DNA of 7,734 nt from an uncultured Collinsella sp. (GCA_958407555.1 CATYJC010000085.1:1-7734); one strand, 5' to 3'; shown: positions 1 to 6,631, numbered from the stretch's first letter. Notes: generated by a model not told the origin, from the sequence alone. A program made the numbers and translations.

Positions 1-256
1 CTACCGAGAAAATCAAATACTTCTTGACTTTTGAAATCGAGGGTAAAATCGCAGGATTCATTTTTGGTTAAACGCATAACTAAATCGCATAACCAACGCT
101 CTGACCTGCGCGTTTACCGAAATAAGCTGGCATTAAGAAAAACGAGCACCTATATTGGTCTTGTCGAAAAGACAGCAAGTCCAAACGGCAGGGGATGCTC
201 CGGAGGCCTCCGCAAACGGTGTCTTGCGCACGCAACTCTATGAAAAGAGGGAAGCA
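1..256 (+). other. Leader region upstream of the PTS operon
   Basis: This stretch is richer in A and T than the genes that follow, and I see no convincing coding region in it. It should hold the operon promoter, but I could not find a well-spaced pair of promoter boxes. TTGACT at 24-29 is a good -35 box, but the only good -10 match (TAAAAT, 44-49) lies just 14 bases downstream, which is too close. A mixed repeat at 64-96 is listed separately. A small hairpin can form from GTCTT (158-162) and AAGAC (169-173). The region ends in the GAGG ribosome binding site of the permease gene. Confidence 0.5.
64..96. promoter_or_regulatory. Operator-like mixed repeat upstream of the operon
   Basis: The octamer CGCATAAC occurs twice in direct orientation (73-80 and 86-93, period 13). 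The pair is enclosed by a 7-base inverted repeat, TTGGTTA (64-70) and TAACCAA (90-96). This is an AT-rich patch about 160-190 bases before the first start codon, where a regulator site for a sugar operon would be expected. No regulator gene lies in the window, so the binding protein is unknown. The repeats are visible; the operator role is inference. Confidence 0.35.
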
Positions 257-2026
257 ATGAAGATCGTAGGCGTTGCCGCCTGTACCGTGGGTATCGCCCA
301 CACGTATATGGCCCAGAAGGCGATTCAGGATGAATGCGCCGCCCGTGGCATCGAGTGCAAAGTCGAGGCTCAGGGTGGCCTGGGTATCGAGAACGAGCTG
401 ACGCAGGAAGACGTGGATTCCGCCGACCTGGTGCTCGAGTCCGTCGACGTGGGCGTCGAGAACGAGGATCGTTTTGAGCAGAAGATGGCCGAGGGAAAGT
501 TCCTGAAGGTCGGCACCTCGGATGTAATCGCCGATCCGGTGAAGATCATTGACCAGGCCATTGAGATCATCAAGGCGACGGGCGGCGCCGTTGACGCGCC
601 CAAGGCCGAGGCCAAGGCAGAGAAGAAGGCCGTCTCCGCTGCCCCGCAGGCCCCGACACCGGCGTCCAAGCAGTCTATCTTTGCCGATCCTGGTAAGACG
701 CTGCTCAATGCATTCAATACCGGCGTTTCCTATTTTATCCCCATCGTCGTTATCGGCGGCGTGTTTCTCGCCTTCTCGCTGGCATCCGGTACCGCCGGCG
801 CCAACGGCATGGAGGTTACGAACCCGCTGATGGTGAGTCTTAACACCATCGGCATGGCCGGCATCTCCATGATGATCCCGGTGCTTGCGGCTTACATCTC
901 CTACTCGATGGCTGGCAAGCCCGCGCTCGCCCCCGGTTTTGTCCTGGGTTACCTGGTCAACAACGCAGTCGTTACCCCTAACGGCAACAGCGTTTCGACC
1001 GGCTTCTTGGGCGCCATGATCATGGCGGTTATCTGCGGCTACTTTGTCCGCTGGATGAAGACCTGGAAGGTCAACAACACCATCCAGACCATCATGCCCA
1101 TCCTGATCATCCCGATTCTGACCTCGCTTGTCCTGGGCATGGCCTATATCTACATCCTGGCCACGCCGCTTGGCTTTGTGATGGACTGGCTTACCGGCGT
1201 GCTCGGCAGTCTGCAGGGCGGCTCCGCGGTTGTCCTGGGTCTGGTCATTGGCGTTATGACCGCCTTCGTTACCCCTAACGGCAACAGCGTTTCGACCGGC
1301 TTCTTGGGCGCCATGATCATGGCGGTTATCTGCGGCTACTTTGTCCGCTGGATGAAGACCTGGAAGGTCAACAACACCATCCAGACCATCATGCCCATCC
1401 TGATCATCCCGATTCTGACCTCGCTTGTCCTGGGCATGGCCTATATCTACATCCTGGCCACGCCGCTTGGCTTTGTGATGGACTGGCTTACCGGCGTGCT
1501 CGGCAGTCTGCAGGGCGGCTCCGCGGTTGTCCTGGGTCTGGTCATTGGCGTTATGACCGCCTTCGATATGGGCGGCCCCATCAACAAGACCGCCTCGACC
1601 TTCACCATGGCCATCATGGCCTCCGGCATCTACGGTCCTAATGGTATGTTCCGCGTCGCCGTCGCCGTTCCCCCGATTGCCTGTGGCCTCGCTGCGCTCA
1701 TCGCCAAGAACAAGTTCGATGACGCCGACCGCCAGATGGGCATCTCCGCGCTGTTCATGGGCTGCATCGGTATTACCGAGGGCGCTATCCCCTTCGCGGT
1801 CAAGGACCTCGGTCACACCCTTCCCGGCATTTGCATCGGCTCTGCCGTGGGTGCGGCGCTTGCCGCCTTCCAGGGCATCGATTGCTACGTCCCGCACGGT
1901 GGCTTTATCGTCGCCCTTGCCACCAACAACGTCGCGCTGTTCTGCCTGGACATCGTGATTGGCGCCGTGGTCGCCGCTGCAATCCTGATTGCCATGAAGC
2001 CCACGCTCGACAAGCAGGCCAAGTAA
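257..2026 (+). CDS. PTS fructose-family permease, fused EIIB-EIIC, with internal tandem duplication
   Basis: This is the membrane component of a phosphotransferase system. It takes phosphate from EIIA onto a cysteine in EIIB and imports a sugar through EIIC while phosphorylating it. Residues 1-110 form the EIIB domain, with the phosphorylated Cys9 in a CTVGIAHTYMA motif (the usual form begins CPTG). An Ala/Pro/Lys-rich linker spans about 111-138. EIIC follows, with membrane segments from about 157, a DMGGP motif at 437-441 and the ITEGAIPFA motif near the C terminus. The ATG at 257 is preferred over an in-frame start at 155 because it directly begins the EIIB fold and follows AGAGGGA. Residues 239-337 are repeated exactly as 338-436, giving 589 residues instead of about 490. 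Whether this product is functional is doubtful. Sugar specificity cannot be read; fructose is only the family name. Confidence 0.9.
   Translation: MKIVGVAACTVGIAHTYMAQKAIQDECAARGIECKVEAQGGLGIENELTQEDVDSADLVLESVDVGVENEDRFEQKMAEGKFLKVGTSDVIADPVKIIDQAIEIIKATGGAVDAPKAEAKAEKKAVSAAPQAPTPASKQSIFADPGKTLLNAFNTGVSYFIPIVVIGGVFLAFSLASGTAGANGMEVTNPLMVSLNTIGMAGISMMIPVLAAYISYSMAGKPALAPGFVLGYLVNNAVVTPNGNSVSTGFLGAMIMAVICGYFVRWMKTWKVNNTIQTIMPILIIPILTSLVLGMAYIYILATPLGFVMDWLTGVLGSLQGGSAVVLGLVIGVMTAFVTPNGNSVSTGFLGAMIMAVICGYFVRWMKTWKVNNTIQTIMPILIIPILTSLVLGMAYIYILATPLGFVMDWLTGVLGSLQGGSAVVLGLVIGVMTAFDMGGPINKTASTFTMAIMASGIYGPNGMFRVAVAVPPIACGLAALIAKNKFDDADRQMGISALFMGCIGITEGAIPFAVKDLGHTLPGICIGSAVGAALAAFQGIDCYVPHGGFIVALATNNVALFCLDIVIGAVVAAAILIAMKPTLDKQAK
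969..1265 (+). repeat. Tandem duplication in EIIC, unit 1
   Basis: First of two identical adjacent 297-base units. I compared both copies base by base and found no difference. The unit is exactly 99 codons, so the frame is kept. It encodes a membrane segment starting TGFLGAMI, a cytoplasmic or loop stretch with WMKTWKVNN, a long hydrophobic segment (IMPILIIPILTSL) and a glycine-rich hydrophobic segment ending in MTAF. Confidence 0.97.
1266..1562 (+). repeat. Tandem duplication in EIIC, unit 2
   Basis: Second identical unit. Identity continues three bases past its end: TCG at 1563-1565 matches TCG at 969-971. The ancestral gene therefore probably had TCG at both breakpoints, which fits slippage or illegitimate recombination at a three-base microhomology. 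The single-copy gene would read from residue 238 through one unit into DMGGP, as in ordinary fructose-family EIIC proteins. Confidence 0.97.
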
Positions 2027-2040
2027 ACCTTTAAGGACTC

Positions 2041-2101
2041 CGGTTGTGCGGAGGGATGGATTTGACTCCGCACAACCGCCCCTACACAACAAAATCCATC
2101 C
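2041..2101 (+). promoter_or_regulatory. Possible pseudoknot in the leader of the gatZ-like gene
   Basis: The 144-base gap between the permease and the gatZ-like gene is highly structured. Positions 2041-2053 pair perfectly with 2066-2078 (13 bp, 12-base loop). Loop bases 2054-2063 (GGATGGATTT) are perfectly complementary to 2092-2101 (AAATCCATCC), so the RNA could form an H-type pseudoknot or switch between two structures. A second copy of CACAAC at 2085-2090 repeats part of the first 3' arm (2071-2076). A bulged hairpin follows (2111-2117 with 2122-2129), then TTTT at 2137-2140, 31 bases before the start codon. It may be an attenuator, an mRNA processing site or a ligand-sensing leader. I recognise no known riboswitch class. 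Confidence 0.5.
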
Positions 2102-2170
2102 GTACTGATAGGGCCCACATCTGGGTCCCAGGGAACTTTTGTCAAAAATCCTCTGGAGAAGGAGAACAAA

Positions 2171-3445
2171 ATGTCCAACCTCACCATCCGCCAGGCCGTT
2201 CAGGGCATGCTCAAGCTGCAGGATAGCGGCGATCACGCAACCATGGTCGGTATTGGCCCCATGAGCCCCAACCTGATTCAGGCCGTGTTCGAGCTTGCCA
2301 AGGACGAGGATTTCCCGCCCATGTTTATCGCCAGCCGCAACCAGGTCGATATGGACGAGATGGGCGCCGGTTACGTCAACGGTTGGGACCAGACGCGCTT
2401 TGCCGCCGACATCAAGAAGGTTGCCGACGAGGTGGGTTACACCGGTCCGTACTACCTGTGCCGCGATCACGGCGGCCCGTGGCAGCGCGACGAGGAGCGT
2501 AACGCCCACCTGCCCGAGGACGAGGCCATGGAGCTCGCCCGCAAGTCCTTCGTCGCCGACATGGAGGCAGGCTTTGACCTGCTGATGGTCGACCCCACCA
2601 AGGACCCCTATCAGATCGGCAAGGTTATTCCGCTCGACGTGGTGCTTCGCCGCACGATCGATCTTATCGACTACCTTGAGCAGTACCGTCGCGAGCATAA
2701 CCTGCCCGAGGTTGCCTATGAGGTCGGTACCGAGGAGACCAATGGCGGCTTGACCTCTACCGATAAGTACGAGGAGTTCATTTCTCAACTGCAGCCCGAG
2801 CTCGAGAAGCGCGGCTGCCCCATGCCCACCTTTATCGTCGGCCAGACCGGTACACTCACCCGTTGGACCGAGCAGGTCGGTCATTACAACTTTAAGAATG
2901 CCCGCGAGCTCGCCGACATGGCTAAGCGCTACGGCGTGGGCCTGAAGGAGCACAATGCCGACTATCTGGATGACGCGACGCTGCTCGAGCACATCCCAGC
3001 TCACGTGACCGCTTCCAATGTCGCTCCTCAGTACGGCACCGAGGAGACCCGCGCTTACCTCAAGCTCTGCGCTACCGAGCAGATCCTGGTCGACAACGGC
3101 CTGTGCGACGATCCCTCCGACCTGTATCACACGCTGCTGGTCAAGGCTATCAAGACCGAGCGTTGGCGCAAGTGGATGACCGGCGACGACGTTAACCTGC
3201 AGGTTGACGACATTCTGGCCGACGACGAGCTCAGCCTGAAGATTCTGGATGTCTCCGGCCACTACGCGTTCAACGATCCCGAGGTCAAGGAGCAGGTCGA
3301 GAAGCTCTATCGCAACCTCGCTGCCCAGGACATCGACGGCAAGCGCTTTGTGATCGAGCACATCAAGCGCCCGATCAAGCAGTACGTCGTCGGTCTTAAC
3401 CTCAAGGGCGTCACGAGCCGCATCGAGGCCGCTCTTGCCGAGTAA
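2171..3445 (+). CDS. GatZ/KbaZ-family protein (possible ketose-phosphate 4-epimerase)
   Basis: A 424-residue protein of the GatZ/KbaZ family. In E. coli these are the non-catalytic partners of the class II tagatose-1,6-bisphosphate aldolases GatY/KbaY. The match is distant, but the conserved blocks occur in order: CRDHGGPW (97-104, cf. GGDHLGP in GatZ), LMVDPT (138-143), YEVGTEETNGG (183-193, cf. IGTEVPVPGG), VGQTGT (223-228) and KEHNADYL (259-266, cf. EGHSTDYQ). The His, Asp and Glu residues in these blocks look like a metal or substrate site rather than a mere chaperone. No GatY/KbaY is present in the window. As I recall, some family members were shown to be tagatose-6-phosphate/fructose-6-phosphate 4-epimerases, and that role fits a PTS operon better. 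ATG follows a strong GGAGAAGGAG site. Family membership is firm; the exact reaction is inference. Confidence 0.85.
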   Translation: MSNLTIRQAVQGMLKLQDSGDHATMVGIGPMSPNLIQAVFELAKDEDFPPMFIASRNQVDMDEMGAGYVNGWDQTRFAADIKKVADEVGYTGPYYLCRDHGGPWQRDEERNAHLPEDEAMELARKSFVADMEAGFDLLMVDPTKDPYQIGKVIPLDVVLRRTIDLIDYLEQYRREHNLPEVAYEVGTEETNGGLTSTDKYEEFISQLQPELEKRGCPMPTFIVGQTGTLTRWTEQVGHYNFKNARELADMAKRYGVGLKEHNADYLDDATLLEHIPAHVTASNVAPQYGTEETRAYLKLCATEQILVDNGLCDDPSDLYHTLLVKAIKTERWRKWMTGDDVNLQVDDILADDELSLKILDVSGHYAFNDPEVKEQVEKLYRNLAAQDIDGKRFVIEHIKRPIKQYVVGLNLKGVTSRIEAALAE

Positions 3446-3464
3446 GTAGCTTTTCCTACGCGAC

Positions 3465-3500
3465 GCCGGGCCTGGGGCATGTCCCAGCTGCAGGCCCGGC
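3465..3500 (+). other. Intercistronic hairpin after the gatZ-like gene
   Basis: GCCGGGCCTG (3465-3474) and CAGGCCCGGC (3491-3500) form a perfect 10-bp GC-rich stem with a 16-base loop, 19 bases after the stop codon. No T-run follows directly. It may stabilise the upstream mRNA end or add to the second hairpin just downstream. Confidence 0.6.
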
Positions 3501-3502
3501 AC

Positions 3503-3533
3503 ATGGGACAAAGGGACTGCCCCTTTGTCCCAT
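3503..3533 (+). terminator. Perfect palindrome, possible internal terminator or interspersed repeat
   Basis: ATGGGACAAAGGG (3503-3515) and CCCTTTGTCCCAT (3521-3533) form a perfect 13-bp stem with a 5-base loop, followed by TCTTTTGAGTTTT. It has the shape of a Rho-independent terminator, and it lies between two genes that otherwise look like one operon. It could therefore attenuate transcription into the transaldolase gene. The sequence also resembles palindromic units I associate with intergenic regions of Coriobacteriia, which I could not check. Confidence 0.55.
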
Positions 3534-3569
3534 TCTTTTGAGTTTTAGCTTCCTTTGAAGGGGTTCACC

Positions 3570-4253
3570 ATGAAGTTCTTTATCGATACCGCCAACCTTG
3601 ACGAGATCGCCGAGGCCAAGAGCTGGGGCTGCCTGGCCGGTGTTACCACCAATCCGTCCCTGTACGCCAAGACCGGCGGTAAGCTCGCCGACTTTGAGCC
3701 CCATATGCTCAAGATTGCCGAGCTCTGCGAGGGTCTGCCCGTGTCTGCCGAGTCTACCGCCACCACGGCCGAGGGCATGATCGAGGAGGGGAAGCGCCTT
3801 GCCGCCCTCGCCCCCAACATTGTGGTCAAGCTCCCCGTCTGCGAGGCCGGCCTCGCCGCCTGCCGCGCCCTGGCCGACGCAGGCGTGCGCGTCAACATGA
3901 CGCTTGTTTTCTCGCCGACCCAGGCCTTGATGGCCGCCAACGCCGGCGCTCGCTACATCAGCCCGTTTGTGGGACGCTTCGATGACATCGCCGAGGACGG
4001 TATCTCGCAGCTCGACAACGTTGTGACCTGCATCAAGAACTATGACTGGACTGGCAAAAACGTCGATGACACCGTCGAGATTATTACCGCATCCGTCCGC
4101 ACGCCTAACCACGTGACCCAGGCGGCGCTGCTCGGCGCTGATATTGCGACCGTCCCCATGGCTGCTCTTAAGAAATGCCTGCATCACCCGCTGACCGACC
4201 AGGGCCTTGCCTCGTTCGAGGCTGACTGGCAGAAGGTCGTCGCTCAGGCTTAA
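3570..4253 (+). CDS. tal: Transaldolase, small single-domain (TalC-like) type
   Basis: A 227-residue TIM-barrel enzyme of the small transaldolase / fructose-6-phosphate aldolase family (usual length about 215-225). It moves a dihydroxyacetone unit between sugar phosphates in the cytoplasm: sedoheptulose-7-P plus glyceraldehyde-3-P gives erythrose-4-P plus fructose-6-P. Visible residues are Asp6, the GVTTNPS block (24-30), Schiff-base Lys87 in VVKLPV, and SPFVGR (131-136). Glu61 and Phe133 occupy the positions of Gln59 and Tyr131 in E. coli FsaA, so true transaldolase is more likely than fructose-6-phosphate aldolase. The ATG at 3570 is chosen because AAGGGG lies just upstream; an in-frame TTG at 3555 overlaps that site. 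The next genes encode transketolase, its usual partner. Confidence 0.9.
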   Translation: MKFFIDTANLDEIAEAKSWGCLAGVTTNPSLYAKTGGKLADFEPHMLKIAELCEGLPVSAESTATTAEGMIEEGKRLAALAPNIVVKLPVCEAGLAACRALADAGVRVNMTLVFSPTQALMAANAGARYISPFVGRFDDIAEDGISQLDNVVTCIKNYDWTGKNVDDTVEIITASVRTPNHVTQAALLGADIATVPMAALKKCLHHPLTDQGLASFEADWQKVVAQA

Positions 4254-4264
4254 CGAGTGGATTG

Positions 4265-4293
4265 CCCCGGCATCGCGTCATCCGGTGCCGGGG
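4265..4293 (+). other. Hairpin between transaldolase and transketolase genes
   Basis: CCCCGGCA (4265-4272) pairs with TGCCGGGG (4286-4293). One G-T and two more pairs extend the stem to 11 bp (4265-4275 with 4283-4293) around a 7-base loop. It sits in the 63-base gap and is followed by TTGTTC, which is weak as a terminator tail. It may be an attenuator or RNA processing site. Confidence 0.5.
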
Positions 4294-4316
4294 TTGTTCT
4301 CAAGAGAGGAATTCGT

Positions 4317-5147
4317 ATGACCAACCAGGAGCTGGCGAAGGTCGCCAATGAGGTCAGGAAGGGTGTCGTGACTGCGGTTCACGCGGCCAAGTCGGGACAT
4401 CCGGGTGGATCGCTCGGTGCTGCCGACATCATGACGTATCTGTACTTTGAGGAAATGAATATCGATCCTGCCGACCCTCGCAAGGCCGATCGCGATCGCT
4501 TTGTGCTCTCCAAGGGTCACGCGGCGCCGGGCCTGTATTCGGTGTTGGCAAATCGCGGCTATTTTCCCGTCGAAGAGCTCGAGACGCTCCGCCATATTGG
4601 CAGCCGACTGCAGGGCCATCCCAACATGAACGACACCCCGGGCATCGATATGTCCACCGGATCGCTCGGTCAGGGCATCTCTGCTGCAGTTGGAATGGCG
4701 CTTGCCGCTAAGCACTGGGGCGACGGCTACCGTGTCTACACGTTGCTGGGCGACGGTGAGTGCGAGGAGGGCCAGGTGTGGGAGGCGGCCATGTTTGCCG
4801 GCAACCATGCGCTCGACAATCTTGTTGCCGTCGTCGACCACAACGGCTTGCAGATTGACGGCACGATCGATGAGGTCAACTCGGCGATGCCGCTCGCTGA
4901 CAAGTTCCGCGCCTTTAAGTGGCATGTGATAGAGCTAGCCGATGGCAACGACATGGCGCAGATTGAGGCGGCTTTCGCTGAGGCTCGTGAGGTGACCGGC
5001 ACGCCCGTCGCTATCATCGCCGAGACGGTGAAGGGCAAAGGCGTCTCCTTTATGGAGAACCAGGTTGGTTGGCATGGCAAGGCGCCCAATGACGAGCAGT
5101 TTGAGCAGGCCATGGCCGGGCTCGCGGCAGCAGGAGAGGAGCTCTAA
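4317..5147 (+). CDS. Transketolase, N-terminal (pyrophosphate-binding) subunit
   Basis: This 276-residue protein is the thiamine diphosphate pyrophosphate-binding half of a split transketolase. Together with the next gene product it transfers two-carbon units between ketoses and aldoses in the pentose phosphate pathway. Landmarks are SGHPGGSLG (26-34, His28), SKGHAAPG (65-72, His68), GHP (100-102), MSTGSLGQG (112-120), and the diphosphate/Mg motif GDGE at 145-148 ending in DHNG (174-177). Length is typical of the N-terminal subunit in split systems. The ATG at 4317 is chosen over an in-frame start at 4257 because it follows GAGAGGA and begins the conserved domain, while the upstream part spans the hairpin. 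The TAA stop shares its last A with the ATG of the next gene, a sign of translational coupling and equal subunit output. Confidence 0.95.
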   Translation: MTNQELAKVANEVRKGVVTAVHAAKSGHPGGSLGAADIMTYLYFEEMNIDPADPRKADRDRFVLSKGHAAPGLYSVLANRGYFPVEELETLRHIGSRLQGHPNMNDTPGIDMSTGSLGQGISAAVGMALAAKHWGDGYRVYTLLGDGECEEGQVWEAAMFAGNHALDNLVAVVDHNGLQIDGTIDEVNSAMPLADKFRAFKWHVIELADGNDMAQIEAAFAEAREVTGTPVAIIAETVKGKGVSFMENQVGWHGKAPNDEQFEQAMAGLAAAGEEL

Positions 5148-6085
5148 TGGCAGAGGTCAAAAAAGTCGCCACGCGCGTAAGCTACGGCGAGGCGCTCGTC
5201 GAGCTGGGCAATGAGCACGATGACTTTGTAGTGCTCGATGCCGACCTGGCTGCCGCTACGCAGACGGGTAAGTTTAAGGCTGCGCACCCTGAGCGCTTCT
5301 ACGACGCCGGCATTGCCGAGAGTAACTTGATGGGGCTCGCCGCCGGCATTGCGACCACGGGCCACGTCGCCTTTGCGAGCACCTTTGCCATGTTCGCCGC
5401 CGGCCGCGCGTACGAGCAAGTGCGTAATTCCATCGGCTATCCGCACCTCAACGTCAAAATCGGTGCCACACATGCGGGTATCTCGGTCGGTGAAGACGGC
5501 GCCACGCATCAGTGCTGCGAGGACATCGCGCTCATGCGCACGATCCCGGGTATGACGGTAATCGTTCCCGCCGATGACATCGAGGCTCGCGCTTGCGTGC
5601 GCGCTGCCTATGAGTTTGAGGGGCCGGTCTACATGCGTTTCGGCCGTCTGGCAACGCCGGTCATCAACGACCACGAGGACTATGAGTTCAAGATTGGTCG
5701 CGGCGTGGTCGTGCGCGAGGGGTCCGATGTGACTATCGTCGCATGCGGCCTCATGGTCGCCGAGGCGCTTGAGGCTGCCGAGGCGCTCGCTGCCGATGGC
5801 ATCGATGCCGAGGTCATCAACATACACACGATCAAGCCGCTCGATGAGCGCCTGGTGGTTGCCAGCGCCAAGAAGACTGGTCGCGTGGTCACCGCCGAGG
5901 AGCATTCGATTATCGGTGGTCTTGGCGAGGCCGTGGCCTCGGTGCTCGCGGAGCAGCATCCGGTGCCGATGCGACGCGTCGGCGTGCGCGATGTGTATGG
6001 TGAGTCCGGCCCTGCGGTCGATTTGCTGCACAAGTACGGTTTGGACGCCGACGGCATCGAAGCTGCGGTCAGGTCTGTGTTGTAA
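5147..6085 (+). CDS. Transketolase, C-terminal (pyrimidine-binding) subunit
   Basis: A 312-residue second half of the split transketolase, with the pyrimidine-binding domain followed by the transketolase C-terminal domain. GIAESNLMGLAAGIA (55-69) carries Glu58, the residue that activates the thiamine diphosphate aminopyrimidine ring. GATHAGISVGEDGATHQ (106-122) is the conserved substrate-side loop. The C-terminal domain starts near EGSDVTIVACG and is complete. The protein belongs with the preceding subunit; the split resembles 1-deoxyxylulose-5-phosphate synthase halves only in general fold. The start overlaps the previous stop (TAATG), and a GGAGAGGAG site lies inside the end of the upstream gene. 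Confidence 0.95.
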   Translation: MAEVKKVATRVSYGEALVELGNEHDDFVVLDADLAAATQTGKFKAAHPERFYDAGIAESNLMGLAAGIATTGHVAFASTFAMFAAGRAYEQVRNSIGYPHLNVKIGATHAGISVGEDGATHQCCEDIALMRTIPGMTVIVPADDIEARACVRAAYEFEGPVYMRFGRLATPVINDHEDYEFKIGRGVVVREGSDVTIVACGLMVAEALEAAEALAADGIDAEVINIHTIKPLDERLVVASAKKTGRVVTAEEHSIIGGLGEAVASVLAEQHPVPMRRVGVRDVYGESGPAVDLLHKYGLDADGIEAAVRSVL

Positions 6086-6096
6086 GGAAGGTTTCC

Positions 6097-6549
6097 ATGG
6101 GATTTGTATCTGCCAACCAAGTGACGATCGGGTATACCGCCGCCTCGCGCGAGAACGCCCTGCATTATTTGTCCGAGCAGGCAATCGAGCTCGGCTTTGC
6201 CGATGACGCATCTGCCGTAGAGGCTGCCTTTATTGCTCGCGAGAACGAGGCCGAGACCGGGCTTGTCGCCGGTTTTGCCGTTCCGCATGCCAAGAGCGAT
6301 GCGATCCATACGCCGGGTGTGGCCGTGCTCAAACTGTCCGAGCCTGTTGAGTGGCCGAGCTTTGATGGCGTACCCGTCGATGTGGCGCTCGCGCTGTATG
6401 TTCCCGCGGGCGAAGCAGGAACCACGCACCTGCGTCTGCTCTCCAAGGCTGCCGTGATGCTGATGGATGCCGGCTTCCGTGACAAAGTACGTGCGAGCAC
6501 CGATCCCGTTGAGATTGCGGAGCTCATCAATAGCGGACTCGAAGACTAG
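6097..6549 (+). CDS. PTS fructose-family EIIA protein
   Basis: A 150-residue cytoplasmic EIIA of the fructose/mannitol family. It accepts phosphate from HPr on a histidine and passes it to Cys9 of the EIIB domain of the first gene. The phosphorylated residue is His64 in GFAVPHAKSDAI, the standard G-x-A-x-PH signature. Length fits a free-standing EIIA (about 145-155). The gene lies 11 bases after the transketolase subunit; its AAGGAAGG site overlaps that gene's stop codon. Placing EIIA at the far end, about 4 kb from EIIBC, ties all six genes into one functional unit. No EI or HPr gene is present, as expected because those are shared by the cell. Confidence 0.93.
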   Translation: MGFVSANQVTIGYTAASRENALHYLSEQAIELGFADDASAVEAAFIARENEAETGLVAGFAVPHAKSDAIHTPGVAVLKLSEPVEWPSFDGVPVDVALALYVPAGEAGTTHLRLLSKAAVMLMDAGFRDKVRASTDPVEIAELINSGLED

Positions 6550-6591
6550 AACGGTCATCCCGTTCAATCAATCGATTCTTCTCCAAGGAAA

Positions 6592-6624
6592 AGGGCCGCG
6601 ACGCCATAGGGGTGTCGCGGCCCT
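6592..6624 (+). terminator. Rho-independent terminator of the PTS operon
   Basis: AGGGCCGCGAC (6592-6602) pairs perfectly with GTCGCGGCCCT (6614-6624). Three inner pairs, one of them G-T, extend the stem to 14 bp around a 5-base loop. GTTTGCGTTT follows. It lies 43 bases after the EIIA stop codon and is the strongest terminator-like structure on the + strand here. Confidence 0.8.
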
Positions 6625-6631
6625 GTTTGCG

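Noticed and set aside
24..49. A sigma-70 promoter, TTGACT with TAAAAT
   Set aside because: The spacer is only 14 bases, too short for normal function; no better pairing was found nearby.
31..243. A 70-codon frame upstream of the permease
   Set aside because: It has no clear ribosome binding site, an unremarkable composition and covers the expected promoter region.
2111..2140. A T-box leader, because a hairpin and TTTT precede the gatZ-like gene
   Set aside because: The conserved T-box sequence is absent, and the downstream gene is not for amino acid use.
80..3511. A 1143-codon open frame on the minus strand
   Set aside because: It lies opposite the permease and gatZ-like genes, which have clear families, ribosome binding sites and motifs. 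Its translation is low in complexity and matches nothing I recognise. Long antisense frames are expected opposite GC-rich genes; its internal repeat only mirrors the 297-bp duplication.
5144..6567. Long minus-strand frames opposite the transketolase C subunit and EIIA
   Set aside because: They are codon-bias shadows of well-supported genes, with no ribosome binding site or recognisable domain.
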